Positions 1-6,023 of a DNA stretch of 6,023 nucleotides are shown piece by piece (the first letter of the stretch is position 1; every line of letters starts with the position of its first letter). Under the pieces are notes generated by a model that made no database searches, was not told the DNA's origin, and saw only the letters and a program-made list of their open reading frames with translations. The position numbers and the translations under genes were made by a program. Source of the stretch: Planctomycetota bacterium (GTDB lineage Bacteria; Planctomycetota; Phycisphaerae; UBA1845; UTPLA1); assembly GCA_027295245.1 (NCBI GenBank), contig JAPULF010000116.1, positions 1 through 6,023 on the forward strand, given 5' to 3'.

Positions 1-32
1 TACCCGATCCGGCGGTCGATCGCCTCGCTCAT
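1..32 (-). CDS. Possible 5' end of a leftward hypothetical gene (partial)
   Basis: Reading leftward, an ATG at 32-30 opens a frame MSEAIDRRIG that runs off the left edge. All nine complete codons after the start end in G or C, while the sequence just upstream (33-50) is AT-richer, as expected at a gene boundary. A GGAG lies only one base before the ATG, which is closer than usual for a Shine-Dalgarno sequence. The third-codon positions coincide with those of a rightward frame that is open from base 1 to a TGA at 136-138, so the composition could instead reflect the tail of a rightward gene. Ten residues are too few to name a family. If real, the gene is divergent from the metalloprotease gene. 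Confidence 0.22.
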   Translation of the reverse strand, partial: MSEAIDRRIG

Positions 33-134
33 TCTCCAACAATTCACAGATCCCGTTGCGGGCGTTGCGTTTACATTCTTGAACTTTCGCGACGACCCAT
101 CTCGTCTTTCCGACCGTTCGGTCCGTCTAACTTT

Positions 135-174
135 TTGACAGGATGATCACAACGGCGCGGTCTTCGTGTATAGT
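135..174 (+). promoter_or_regulatory. Tentative promoter of the metalloprotease gene
   Basis: A perfect TTGACA sits at 135-140 and a TATAGT (five of six to TATAAT) at 169-174. The gap between them is 28 bases, far above the usual 16-18, so they are unlikely to act together as one sigma-70 promoter. With a 17-base spacer the TATAGT would use ATCACA (146-151), a poor -35 box. The TATAGT would give a transcript starting near 181 with a leader of roughly 130 bases. Confidence 0.25.
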
Positions 175-300
175 CCGCTACGGTTTCGATCTCGAACACA
201 CCCTGGTGATTCAGCGCCGTGGCAGCTACTGAATCAAAACACGCACTCCACTCGACCGGCCCCGTTGTGGCGGCCGGCGGTTCCCTTTCATACTTTCATC

Positions 301-306
301 GGGAGA
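301..306 (+). promoter_or_regulatory. Ribosome binding site that fixes the metalloprotease start
   Basis: GGGAGA, containing the core GGAG at 302-305, ends five bases before the ATG at 312. It selects this ATG over the upstream GTG at 219 and puts the hydrophobic signal peptide at the very N-terminus. Confidence 0.8.
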
Positions 307-311
307 AAGCC

Positions 312-3300
312 ATGCGCACCCACCTCGTCGTTTGCACCTTGGCGATGCTCATCGTCGCCGCGCCCGCCGTCGCCGACCGCCCCTCCGGCGACGAGTCGAT
401 CGATGTCACCCAGATCTTGTCGATGGCCAAGGGGGCCGTCGTCGCGACGAAGACCGACGGGGGCGACCTGCCCAAGTTCGAGGACGTCACCAAGGACATG
501 GAATCCAAGAAGGGGCTGTTCACGCTGTGGTCCTATCCGGCCTCCGCGAAAGACAAGGACAAGGAAAAACTCCTCTGTCAAATCCCGGCGAGCTTCCTCG
601 GCGAGAACTTCATGCTGTCCATCAGCTTCTCGGGCGGCGGGTTCTTCACCGGGTTTCCGCTCGAGGAACGCGTCGTCAAGTGGGAACTGCTCGGTCGACA
701 ACTCGTGCTGATCGAGCCGGAGACCCGCTTCGTCGTGGACCGCTCCAAGACCATCAGCGACGTGGTTTCGAGGACCTATCCGGATCGAATCCGAACCGCC
801 GTGCCGCTCGTCACCAAGACGAAAAGCGGCGACCCCGTGATCGACCTGGGTCCGATGCTCAAGAGCAACTTCGCCGATATCGCCTGGATGTCCTTCATGG
901 GCCCGCCGGCCATGCTGGGCAGCAGCATCAACGCCGCGCTCAGCAAGTGGACCAAGAAGAAGACGTTCGAGTTGAATGTCGAACTCGGCGTCGAGCTTGC
1001 CGTGAAGCGCCGCTCTCCTCCAGGGTCGTTTGACAAAAAACTCGTCCACTTCAGCTTCTGGAAACTACCCAAGAGCGACTACAAGCCGCGCGTCGCCGAC
1101 GATCGCGTCGGGTACTTCCTCACGGCGAATCAGGATTGGTCCAGAGCAACCGGCGCCCGCGACCTGTTCAATCGATATGTCGACCGGTGGAACCTGCAGA
1201 AGAGAGACCCCTCGCTGAAAATGTGCGAACCGAAAACGCCCATCACGTTCTACGTCGAGAAGACCGTGCCCGTGCGGTACCGCCGCGCGGTGCGCGACGG
1301 CATCGTCGAGTGGAACAGGGCCTTCGAGAAGGTCGGCTTCGTCAATGCCGTCGAGGTTCGGCAACAGACCGAGGACAACGAATGGAAGGACCTGGACCCG
1401 GAGGACATGCGTTACAGCTTTTTCCGGTGGATCGTTACCGGCGCGGGTTTCGCGATGGGGCCGCACCGGGCCAACCCGTTCACGGGCCAGATCTACGACG
1501 CCGACATTATTTTTGACGACTCGATGGTTCGGTTTTTCGAGCAGGACGCCCAACAGCATCTGCTTCCCGCCGCCGCGGTCGCCCGGAAGTTCAGCGATCC
1601 GGCCCTGGCCGACTTCCTGGACCGGTTTCCGCAATGGAAACGGCCGACCCGGGAGTGGGAGAACTTCTCGTTCGGCAACGGCGCCGAGGAGAGACGGCTT
1701 CGCAATGCGGTCCGCCGGCGAATGCGCGAGCGCGGACATCAGTGCTGTGATTACGCCGACGGCATGAAGCACCAAATGGCCGTGTCACACACCATGCTCG
1801 TCGGACAATCGCCCGACGTCATAGAGGGATTCCTGTACGACGTCATCAAGGAAGTCGTCATGCACGAGGTCGGACACACCCTCGGCCTGAGGCACAACTT
1901 CAAGGCCAGTTCGATTTGGTCCATCGACGAAATCAAGAAGAGACGGGCCGACGGCAAGTCCACGACCGGCTCCGTGATGGATTACAACCCGGTGCTGTTC
2001 TTCAAGGACAAGCAACTGGCTGGTAATTTCTTGACACCCACGATCGGTCCGTACGACTATTGGGCGATCGAGTACGGCTATCGGCCGGCAAACGATGCTT
2101 CAAGTGCCAAGGCCGCGAAGGCCGCCGGCGGCAAGGGCGAATCCGCGATGCCCGAAAAGGGCGACACGCCGAAGCCCGGCATTAGCACGGGGACGTCGAT
2201 CGAAGTGTCGGAGATTCCCCAGGACGTTCTCGATCAACTCCCGCCCGAAGTCCGGAAGATGATCGCCTCCGGTGCAGTCAAGAGGACCGCCGGCGGCGCC
2301 CCGGCAAAGACCTCTCCGGGCTCGATGTTCACAAGCGCCAGCAGCGGAGAGTTGAAGATGCTCCGGGAAATCGCGTCCCGCGCCGGCGAGCCGGAGTTGG
2401 CGTACTCGACGGACGAGGACACCACCTTCCTGGGTCCCGACCCGCGATCAAACCGCTTCGATATGGGCGCCGACCCGATCGAGTGGGCCGAGACTCGGAT
2501 GGAACTGATCGATACCCGAATGAGCAACATCCTCGATTGGGCGGTCAAGGACGAGGAGAGTTGGTACCACCTGCGTGGGGCGTTTGTGCGATTGCTGTTC
2601 GAAAAGACATTCGTGCTCGACTACGTGGGCCGGTACATCGGCGGTCAGCACACCAATCGCAGCCACCGCGGCGACCCCGATGCACGCCCGCCGTTCGTGA
2701 TCGTCCCGGCCGAGCGGCAGCGCAAGGCCCTCGCGTTCATTGAGAAGCACCTATTCGATGACAGGCATTTCGAAATCCCGACGGACGTGTTGAACCATCT
2801 CGCGGTTCCCCGATGGTGGCACGACGGCGCCTCCGTCAGCCGCACGGTGGACTTCCCGATTCACAGCTACGTCGGGATGCTCCAATGGTGGAACCTGTTT
2901 GATCGCCTGTTCCCGAATACGCTCCGCCGCATCCACGACGCCGAGCTGAAGACCTCCAGCGCGGACAAGCTTACCGTGGCCGAGTACATCGGCCGCGTCC
3001 AAAAGGCATGTTGGAGCGGAACCACGGACGCCGATCGGGCCTCGGACGAGACGTGGACCGACGAGTCCCCCTATGTCTCGAGCATCCGACGCTCGCTTCA
3101 GCGTGAATACCTGAACGTGATCGAGCCTCTGGTCCGAACGAAACCGGGCGTGGTCGTGTCTCCGGACATTCACGCCATGGTTCAGCACTCCCTCCAGAAA
3201 CTGAACAACCAGATCGAAAGGGTTCTGGACGGCGGCAACCTGGACTTCGCGTCAGAGGCGCACCTGGCGTCCTGCCGGTCGCGAATCGATCGCATGCTCG

Positions 3301-3329
3301 CGCCGGAGTTGCAGGAATACACGCGCTAG
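312..3329 (+). CDS. Secreted zinc-dependent metalloprotease (DUF5117/DUF4953-like, HExxHxxGxxH)
   Basis: A 1005-residue exported metallopeptidase, probably hydrolysing peptide bonds outside the cytoplasm; the substrate is unknown. Residues 1-21 look like a Sec signal peptide with a short basic start, a hydrophobic core and an AVA cleavage site before D22. From about residue 65 (GLFTLW) to 250 the chain resembles the DUF5117 beta-rich domain. PRVADDRVGYF (259-269) and the ITFYVEK...EWNRAFEKVGF stretch (311-343) are typical of this family. The catalytic motif HEVGHTLGLRH is at 518-528: zinc ligands H518, H522 and H528, general base E519. A metzincin-type Met-turn (SVMDY, M556) follows. Residues about 593-680 form a low-complexity insert, after which family-like sequence resumes (IASRAGEPELAYSTDED). 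All catalytic residues are present and the frame is intact. The gene is monocistronic and ends at a strong terminator. Family assignment is by recalled motifs and not by a search. Confidence 0.88.
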   Translation: MRTHLVVCTLAMLIVAAPAVADRPSGDESIDVTQILSMAKGAVVATKTDGGDLPKFEDVTKDMESKKGLFTLWSYPASAKDKDKEKLLCQIPASFLGENFMLSISFSGGGFFTGFPLEERVVKWELLGRQLVLIEPETRFVVDRSKTISDVVSRTYPDRIRTAVPLVTKTKSGDPVIDLGPMLKSNFADIAWMSFMGPPAMLGSSINAALSKWTKKKTFELNVELGVELAVKRRSPPGSFDKKLVHFSFWKLPKSDYKPRVADDRVGYFLTANQDWSRATGARDLFNRYVDRWNLQKRDPSLKMCEPKTPITFYVEKTVPVRYRRAVRDGIVEWNRAFEKVGFVNAVEVRQQTEDNEWKDLDPEDMRYSFFRWIVTGAGFAMGPHRANPFTGQIYDADIIFDDSMVRFFEQDAQQHLLPAAAVARKFSDPALADFLDRFPQWKRPTREWENFSFGNGAEERRLRNAVRRRMRERGHQCCDYADGMKHQMAVSHTMLVGQSPDVIEGFLYDVIKEVVMHEVGHTLGLRHNFKASSIWSIDEIKKRRADGKSTTGSVMDYNPVLFFKDKQLAGNFLTPTIGPYDYWAIEYGYRPANDASSAKAAKAAGGKGESAMPEKGDTPKPGISTGTSIEVSEIPQDVLDQLPPEVRKMIASGAVKRTAGGAPAKTSPGSMFTSASSGELKMLREIASRAGEPELAYSTDEDTTFLGPDPRSNRFDMGADPIEWAETRMELIDTRMSNILDWAVKDEESWYHLRGAFVRLLFEKTFVLDYVGRYIGGQHTNRSHRGDPDARPPFVIVPAERQRKALAFIEKHLFDDRHFEIPTDVLNHLAVPRWWHDGASVSRTVDFPIHSYVGMLQWWNLFDRLFPNTLRRIHDAELKTSSADKLTVAEYIGRVQKACWSGTTDADRASDETWTDESPYVSSIRRSLQREYLNVIEPLVRTKPGVVVSPDIHAMVQHSLQKLNNQIERVLDGGNLDFASEAHLASCRSRIDRMLAPELQEYTR
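2088..2348 (+). other. Low-complexity insert within the metalloprotease
   Basis: This stretch encodes residues about 593-679, between the conserved YDYWAIEYGYRP block and the family block beginning near ELKMLREIASR. Its first part is rich in Ala, Lys and Gly, with a tandem KAAKAA encoded by near-identical 9-base units (2109-2117 and 2118-2126). A short amphipathic-looking segment (EIPQDVLDQLPPEVRKMIAS, 634-653) follows, then a Gly/Ala/Ser/Thr-rich tail. It reads as a surface linker or exposed loop carrying a helix and contains no catalytic residue. The boundaries are judged by eye from family memory. Confidence 0.5.
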
Positions 3330-3339
3330 CAAACGTCTG

Positions 3340-3355
3340 AACGGCATCGGCCGTT
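3340..3355. other. Small hairpin between the convergent genes
   Basis: AACGGC (3340-3345) and GCCGTT (3350-3355) form a 6-bp stem with an ATCG loop, just after the metalloprotease stop codon. No T-run follows on either strand, so it is not a stand-alone terminator. It may help stabilise the 3' end of the messenger. Confidence 0.35.
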
Positions 3356-3366
3356 TGTAAGACATG

Positions 3367-3400
3367 AAGGGCCGGGGTTCGAACGAGCCCCGGCCCTTTT
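3367..3400 (+). terminator. Strong rho-independent terminator shared by convergent genes
   Basis: The arms AAGGGCCGGGG (3367-3377) and CCCCGGCCCTT (3388-3398) pair perfectly over 11 bp. The loop side can add a G-U, a T-A and a C-G pair, leaving a GAAC tetraloop at 3381-3384. Rightward, the stem is followed by TTTTCGTTATTT, a good U-tract, so it terminates the metalloprotease transcript 38 bases after its stop. Leftward, it begins just past the glnN stop codon at 3403, but the following bases (TTCATGTCTT) make a poorer U-tract. It may therefore act in both directions with unequal strength. Confidence 0.85.
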
Positions 3401-3402
3401 CG

Positions 3403-5601
3403 TTATTTGATGAACAACAGTTCGCGATACGATGGGATCGGCCACAGGTCGGCCGCAACGATCGTCTCCAATTGGTCTCCGAACTCGCGCAGCGACTCCA
3501 TCAAGGGGCAGACCTTTTCCTTCATGTAGCGGGCCTGCTCCAGAGGGTCCTCGTCGGCGTAATTGTCGGCCTCCGCCAGCGCCGTCAGTGTGGCGTTGAA
3601 GCGATAAATCAGATCGACCAATTCCTGCAGGGCCGCTTTTTGATCCTTGCAGTCCACGCCGGCCGCCTGTGTCGCGGTGACAACCTGGGCCAGCCGGCCC
3701 TGATGCTGCAGCGCCGCCGGAAGAATCAACTGCCGGGCCATCAAGACCATGGCCTCCGATTCGATCTGGAGTTGTTTGGCGTATTTCTCCATCGCGGCGT
3801 GGACACGGCTGTCAATCTCGACCCTCGACAAGACTTTGTACTTTCCGAAAAGGGCCACGGACTTTTCGCTCGACAGCACCGGCGTTGCCTCCACCGAGTT
3901 TTTGAGGTTGGGCAGACCGCGTTTTTTCGCCTCGGATTGCCATTGTTCCGAGTAGTTGTCCCCGTTAAAGATAATACGCTTGTGTGCCTTGATCGTCTTT
4001 TGGAGGACGTCGCGGACGGCCTTTTCGAGCCGGTCCTTCGATGGGTTCGCACCGATGGCCTGTTCCAATTCGGTCGCGAGCACGTCCAGCGACTCGGCCG
4101 CGATTGTGTTCATGACCGTGTTCGGCCATGCGGACGTGGCGGACGAGCCCACGGCCCGGAACTCGAATTTGTTCCCGGTGAAGGCGAACGGCGACGTCCG
4201 ATTGCGATCGCCGGAGTCCCGCGGGATTTGTGGGAGCGTCGTTGCCCCGAGGTCCATTTCGCCTCCCTTGAGCGTCCGACTGAAGGAACCCTGCTCGATT
4301 TGCTCGACGATGTCCGTCAGCATGTCTCCGAGAAAAATCGAAATGATCGCGGGCGGGGCCTCGTTCGCGCCCAACCGGTGGTCATTGCCTGCCGAAGCGA
4401 TCGAGGCCCGCAAAAGGTCGCCATGAAGGTCCACCGCGCGAATCACCGCGCAGAGAAAAACGAGGAATTCCATGTTCGTATGGGTCTCTTCCTGCGGATC
4501 GAGCAGGTTCACACCCGTATCCGTCGTCATCGACCAGTTATTGTGCTTGCCCGAGCCGTTCAACTCGGCGAACGGTTTTTCGTGGAGGATGGCTTGCAAT
4601 CCGTAGCGCGGTGCGACGCGCTTCAGCGTCTCCATCATGACCATTTGGTGATCGCACGCGACATTCGAGTTCTCGAAGATGGGCGCAATCTCATACTGCC
4701 CGGGGGCCACTTCGTTGTGTCGAGTCTTGACCGGAATGCCCATCCGGTACATCTCGGTTTCCGCCGCGGCCATGAACGCCAAAACGCGCGGCGGAATCGA
4801 GCCGAAATAGTGGTCATCCAGTTGTTGGCCCTTCGGGGGCTTCGCCCCAAACAGCGTGCGGTCACACGCAACCAGGTCGGGACGCGCGAAGTAGAGATTA
4901 CGATCGATCAGGAAGTACTCCTGCTCCGGACCGACGGTCGTGAACACGCGACGCACGCCCTCGTCGGCGCCGAAGATTTTGAGCACGCGCATCGCCTGTG
5001 TATTCAACGCGTCCATGGATCGTAACAGCGGCGTCTTTTGATCGAGGGCCGCGCCGGTCCACGACACGAATGCCGTCGGAATACAGAGCGTGACCGTGTT
5101 TTCGCCGCGCAATAAGAACGCCGGGCTCGTGGCATCCCATGCCGTGTATCCCCGGGCCTCGAACGTGACGCGCAGGCCGCCCGAAGGAAAGCTGGATGCG
5201 TCCGGCTCGCCCTGGCAAAGATCAGCACCCGAAAGTGCGTAGATCATGCCCCCCTCGCCGTCGGGCTCGACCATGGAATCGTGCTTTTCGGCGGTCAGTC
5301 CGGTCAGCGGCTGAAACCAGTGCGTGTAATGCGTGGCCCCGTTTTCGACGGCCCAGTCCTTCATGTCGGCGGCGACCACGTCGGCAACCTGCCGGTCGAG
5401 GGGTTCGCCGTACGCAATGGTGTTCATCAGGCGCTTGAAAATGTTCTTCGGCAGACGCTGCCGCATGACGCGCCGACTGAAAACGTCGCATCCGAAATAG
5501 CGGTCCACGCGTCCCATCGCATTCGAGGGGTCGCCGGACACCGCGCCGGTCCAGTTGCTCGCCGCGGCGATCGCCCGTTGACGTGCTTGTGCCAGTTCCA
5601 T
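3403..5601 (-). CDS. glnN: Type III glutamine synthetase (GlnN)
   Basis: A 732-residue cytoplasmic enzyme that joins ammonium to glutamate using ATP to make glutamine. The length and sequence fit the GSIII family and not the shorter GSI (about 470 residues) or GSII. Visible blocks in order: HWFQPLTG (94-101), [15 protein letters not shown] (142-156), the metal-binding EQEYF (226-230, E226 and E228), [16 protein letters not shown] (292-307), the GSIII-typical [18 protein letters not shown] (340-357, H353 as metal ligand), [14 protein letters not shown] in mid-protein, [18 protein letters not shown] (465-482), and a C-terminal [12 protein letters not shown]. Everything expected for activity is present. 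No NLYDLP adenylylation motif of GSI is seen, so control is more likely by transcription or ligands. The start at 5601 was chosen over an ATG nine codons upstream because GGAG precedes it by seven bases; the upstream ATG has no such site and lies in a palindrome. GSIII of Bacteroides fragilis is a dodecamer. Confidence 0.96.
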   Translation of the reverse strand: MELAQARQRAIAAASNWTGAVSGDPSNAMGRVDRYFGCDVFSRRVMRQRLPKNIFKRLMNTIAYGEPLDRQVADVVAADMKDWAVENGATHYTHWFQPLTGLTAEKHDSMVEPDGEGGMIYALSGADLCQGEPDASSFPSGGLRVTFEARGYTAWDATSPAFLLRGENTVTLCIPTAFVSWTGAALDQKTPLLRSMDALNTQAMRVLKIFGADEGVRRVFTTVGPEQEYFLIDRNLYFARPDLVACDRTLFGAKPPKGQQLDDHYFGSIPPRVLAFMAAAETEMYRMGIPVKTRHNEVAPGQYEIAPIFENSNVACDHQMVMMETLKRVAPRYGLQAILHEKPFAELNGSGKHNNWSMTTDTGVNLLDPQEETHTNMEFLVFLCAVIRAVDLHGDLLRASIASAGNDHRLGANEAPPAIISIFLGDMLTDIVEQIEQGSFSRTLKGGEMDLGATTLPQIPRDSGDRNRTSPFAFTGNKFEFRAVGSSATSAWPNTVMNTIAAESLDVLATELEQAIGANPSKDRLEKAVRDVLQKTIKAHKRIIFNGDNYSEQWQSEAKKRGLPNLKNSVEATPVLSSEKSVALFGKYKVLSRVEIDSRVHAAMEKYAKQLQIESEAMVLMARQLILPAALQHQGRLAQVVTATQAAGVDCKDQKAALQELVDLIYRFNATLTALAEADNYADEDPLEQARYMKEKVCPLMESLREFGDQLETIVAADLWPIPSYRELLFIK

Positions 5602-5608
5602 TTTCCTG

Positions 5609-5612
5609 CTCC
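5609..5612 (-). promoter_or_regulatory. glnN ribosome binding site
   Basis: On the minus strand GGAG (5612-5609) lies seven bases before the ATG at 5601, within GGAGCAGGAAA. A second weaker AGGA at 5607-5604 is too close to be the main site. This decides the start at 5601 and leaves the nine upstream codons untranslated. Confidence 0.75.
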
Positions 5613-5614
5613 GA

Positions 5615-5640
5615 ATTGCCCGATGCATGCATCAGGGAAT
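5615..5640 (-). promoter_or_regulatory. 26-bp near-perfect dyad just upstream of the glnN ribosome binding site
   Basis: On the minus strand the half-sites are ATTCCCTGATGCA and TGCATCGGGCAAT. They match as inverted repeats at 11 of 13 positions, with the perfect 12-bp core GATGCATGCATC at 5622-5633. One of the two mismatches would be a G-U pair in RNA. The dyad ends two bases before the GGAG, so it could be an operator bound by a dimeric regulator or an RNA hairpin that affects ribosome access. Its left edge on the plus strand also contains one copy of the TGCCCGA heptamer. The regulator is unknown. Confidence 0.45.
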
Positions 5641-5783
5641 ATCTGTTCCTACTGCCCGACAAACGGGCGTGTTCGTCGCCAAGTGCCCGAACCCGCTCGC
5701 GTGCCTCTACTCGTTCGCGTCATTCCTGCGTCCGCGCGCCCCGGCACGCTACGCGGCGGCAGACCGGGCCGCAGAGTGCCCGA
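5615..5783 (+). repeat. Four direct copies of heptamer TGCCCGA upstream of glnN
   Basis: Exact TGCCCGA occurs at 5617-5623, 5653-5659, 5684-5690 and 5777-5783, all in the same orientation. Each is preceded by A and any base, giving consensus ANTGCCCGA. On the glnN coding strand it reads TCGGGCANT. I find only two other copies on the plus strand of the window, both inside coding sequence (near 2149 and 4548). The clustering suggests binding sites for a regulator, although no known box is recognised. Confidence 0.4.
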
Positions 5784-5789
5784 TAATGA

Positions 5790-5805
5790 ACCGCCCATGG
5801 GCGGT
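5790..5805. promoter_or_regulatory. 16-bp perfect palindrome, possible operator
   Basis: ACCGCCCATGGGCGGT is identical to its reverse complement. As RNA it would form a 6-bp stem with a CATG loop, but no T-run follows on either strand, so it is not a terminator. It lies about 190 bases upstream of the glnN start, directly next to the most distal TGCCCGA copy and close to the candidate promoter at 5827-5853. Confidence 0.35.
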
Positions 5806-5826
5806 CTCGATCGACATCCGGCCGCA

Positions 5827-5853
5827 TTCATAGTTTACCCGTGATTCGTTCAA
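5827..5853 (-). promoter_or_regulatory. Tentative glnN promoter
   Basis: Reading leftward, TTGAAC (5853-5848) is followed after 15 bases by TATGAA (5832-5827). The -35 box is a good match, while the -10 box matches only four of six and the spacer is short. It would give a leader of about 220 bases containing the palindrome at its start, the TGCCCGA cluster and the dyad. No convincing sigma-54 promoter was found in the same stretch. Confidence 0.2.
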
Positions 5854-5898
5854 TCGCCAGACCGGCTTCAGACCGAAACCCGATGGTCAAATCGAGAC

Positions 5899-5908
5899 AG
5901 TATAGAAT
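5899..5908. promoter_or_regulatory. AT-rich -10-like element usable in either direction
   Basis: The plus strand reads AGTATAGAAT. Leftward it gives TATACT (five of six to TATAAT) facing glnN; rightward it gives TATAGA or TAGAAT facing the possible gene at 5951. Neither direction has a clear -35 box at the right distance. The site sits between the divergent starts, where a promoter would be expected. Confidence 0.2.
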
Positions 5909-5950
5909 CGCTCCAAACCCGCATTCGAGCTTGACCGGGAATGACGAGCG

Positions 5951-6023
5951 ATGGACGGCAGCCCGCGCGGTCGCCCGAATCGACGATTGCCGCACGATCC
6001 GGAACAGTCACTCGGAACGGGGT
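5951..6023 (+). CDS. Possible 5' end of a rightward hypothetical gene (partial)
   Basis: An ATG at 5951 opens a frame MDGSPRGRPNRRLPHDPEQS and on to the right edge without a stop. GGGA at 5938-5941 lies nine bases upstream, a workable ribosome binding site, and a -10-like element lies at 5901-5908. A second ATG at 5941 opens another frame (MTSDGRQPARSPES) that is also open to the edge but lacks a ribosome binding site. About 24 residues, basic and Pro-rich, do not allow a family call, and GC-rich sequence often stays open by chance over this length. If real, the gene is divergent from glnN and shares its upstream region. Confidence 0.2.
   Translation, partial: MDGSPRGRPNRRLPHDPEQSLGTG

Larger units (their letters stand above)
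33..311. other. Intergenic leader upstream of the metalloprotease gene
   Basis: No convincing gene is seen here. A GTG at 219 extends the metalloprotease frame upstream, but it lacks a Shine-Dalgarno sequence and would bury the signal peptide inside the protein. The region holds a promoter-like element near 135-174, a 6-bp inverted repeat (CCGGCC at 256-261 with GGCCGG at 272-277, 10-base loop), and the ribosome binding site at 301-306. A short CTTTC/GAAAG pairing (293-297 with 305-309) could place the ribosome binding site in a loop, but it is weak. Confidence 0.6.
5602..5950. other. Structured intergenic region upstream of glnN
   Basis: No convincing gene is seen in these 349 bases. Short rightward frames starting near 5583-5627 lack ribosome binding sites and have Arg/Pro-rich, non-family translations. 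The region holds the dyad at 5615-5640, four TGCCCGA repeats between 5615 and 5783, a GCCCG/CGGGC hairpin (5654-5658 with 5664-5668), a 16-bp palindrome (5790-5805) and two AT-richer promoter-like sites near 5827-5853 and 5899-5908. This is long and ordered for a plain promoter and suggests glnN is actively regulated. Confidence 0.6.

Noticed and set aside
1..138. Rightward frame open from base 1 to a TGA at 136-138, as the tail of an upstream gene
   Set aside because: Third-position GC is high only in the first ten or so codons and then falls to chance level, so a gene end in this frame is not supported over the competing leftward start at 32.
219..311. GTG at 219 as the start of the metalloprotease
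   Set aside because: There is no Shine-Dalgarno sequence before it, and it would put 31 residues ahead of a well-formed signal peptide. The ATG at 312 has GGGAGA at the right distance.
288..1775. Two leftward frames of 253 and 236 codons (288-1049 and 1065-1775) opposite the metalloprotease
   Set aside because: Both are shadows of the metalloprotease reading frame, with no start signals and low-complexity Arg/Gly/Asp-rich translations.
3374..3391. GGTTCGAAC, resembling a tRNA T-arm
   Set aside because: It is the loop side of the terminator hairpin. No acceptor stem, anticodon arm or D-arm can be placed around it.
3364..5025. A 553-codon rightward open frame running antisense to glnN
   Set aside because: It lies entirely opposite the clearly real glnN coding sequence, has no ribosome binding site, begins inside the terminator hairpin and its translation shows no family motif. 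Long antisense frames are common opposite GC-rich genes.
5583..5844. Overlapping short rightward frames of 67-187 codons upstream of glnN
   Set aside because: They lack ribosome binding sites, have Arg/Pro-rich translations with no recognisable domain, and cover the structured glnN leader. The longest runs antisense into glnN.
1..6023. A CRISPR array, insertion sequence, phage or toxin-antitoxin system
   Set aside because: No regularly spaced long repeats, terminal inverted repeats, transposase, integrase or small paired genes are visible. The two full genes belong to ordinary chromosomal families.

Overview
The window is about 60% G+C and holds two complete genes that converge on a shared hairpin terminator. 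Possible fragments of two further genes lie at the window edges. Both proteins belong to known families. The combination of a large secreted zinc metalloprotease with DUF5117/DUF4953-like architecture and a type III glutamine synthetase would suit a Planctomycetota or similar environmental Gram-negative bacterium. No rRNA or marker gene is present, so this placement is an inference and weakly supported.

Layout: bases 1-32 may carry the first codons of a leftward gene. Bases 33-311 are a leader with a weak promoter-like element and a good Shine-Dalgarno sequence. Bases 312-3329 (+) encode a 1005-residue exported metalloprotease with a complete HExxHxxGxxH zinc site, a Met-turn and an unusual low-complexity insert. 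Bases 3330-3402 hold a small hairpin and a strong intrinsic terminator. Bases 3403-5601 (-) encode a 732-residue type III glutamine synthetase (GlnN), intact to its family C-terminus. Bases 5602-5950 are non-coding, and this is the most structured non-coding part of the window: a 26-bp near-perfect dyad just before the glnN ribosome binding site, four same-orientation copies of a TGCCCGA heptamer, a 16-bp perfect palindrome and AT-rich promoter-like elements. Bases 5951-6023 (+) may be the start of another gene.

The two genes show no obvious functional link. One acts outside the cytoplasm on proteins or peptides, the other assimilates ammonium in the cytoplasm. They are neighbours only by convergent layout and each has its own promoter region. 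I see no mobile element, CRISPR array, RNA gene or clearly new multi-gene system. The leads most worth following are the glnN upstream regulatory architecture and the insert in the metalloprotease.
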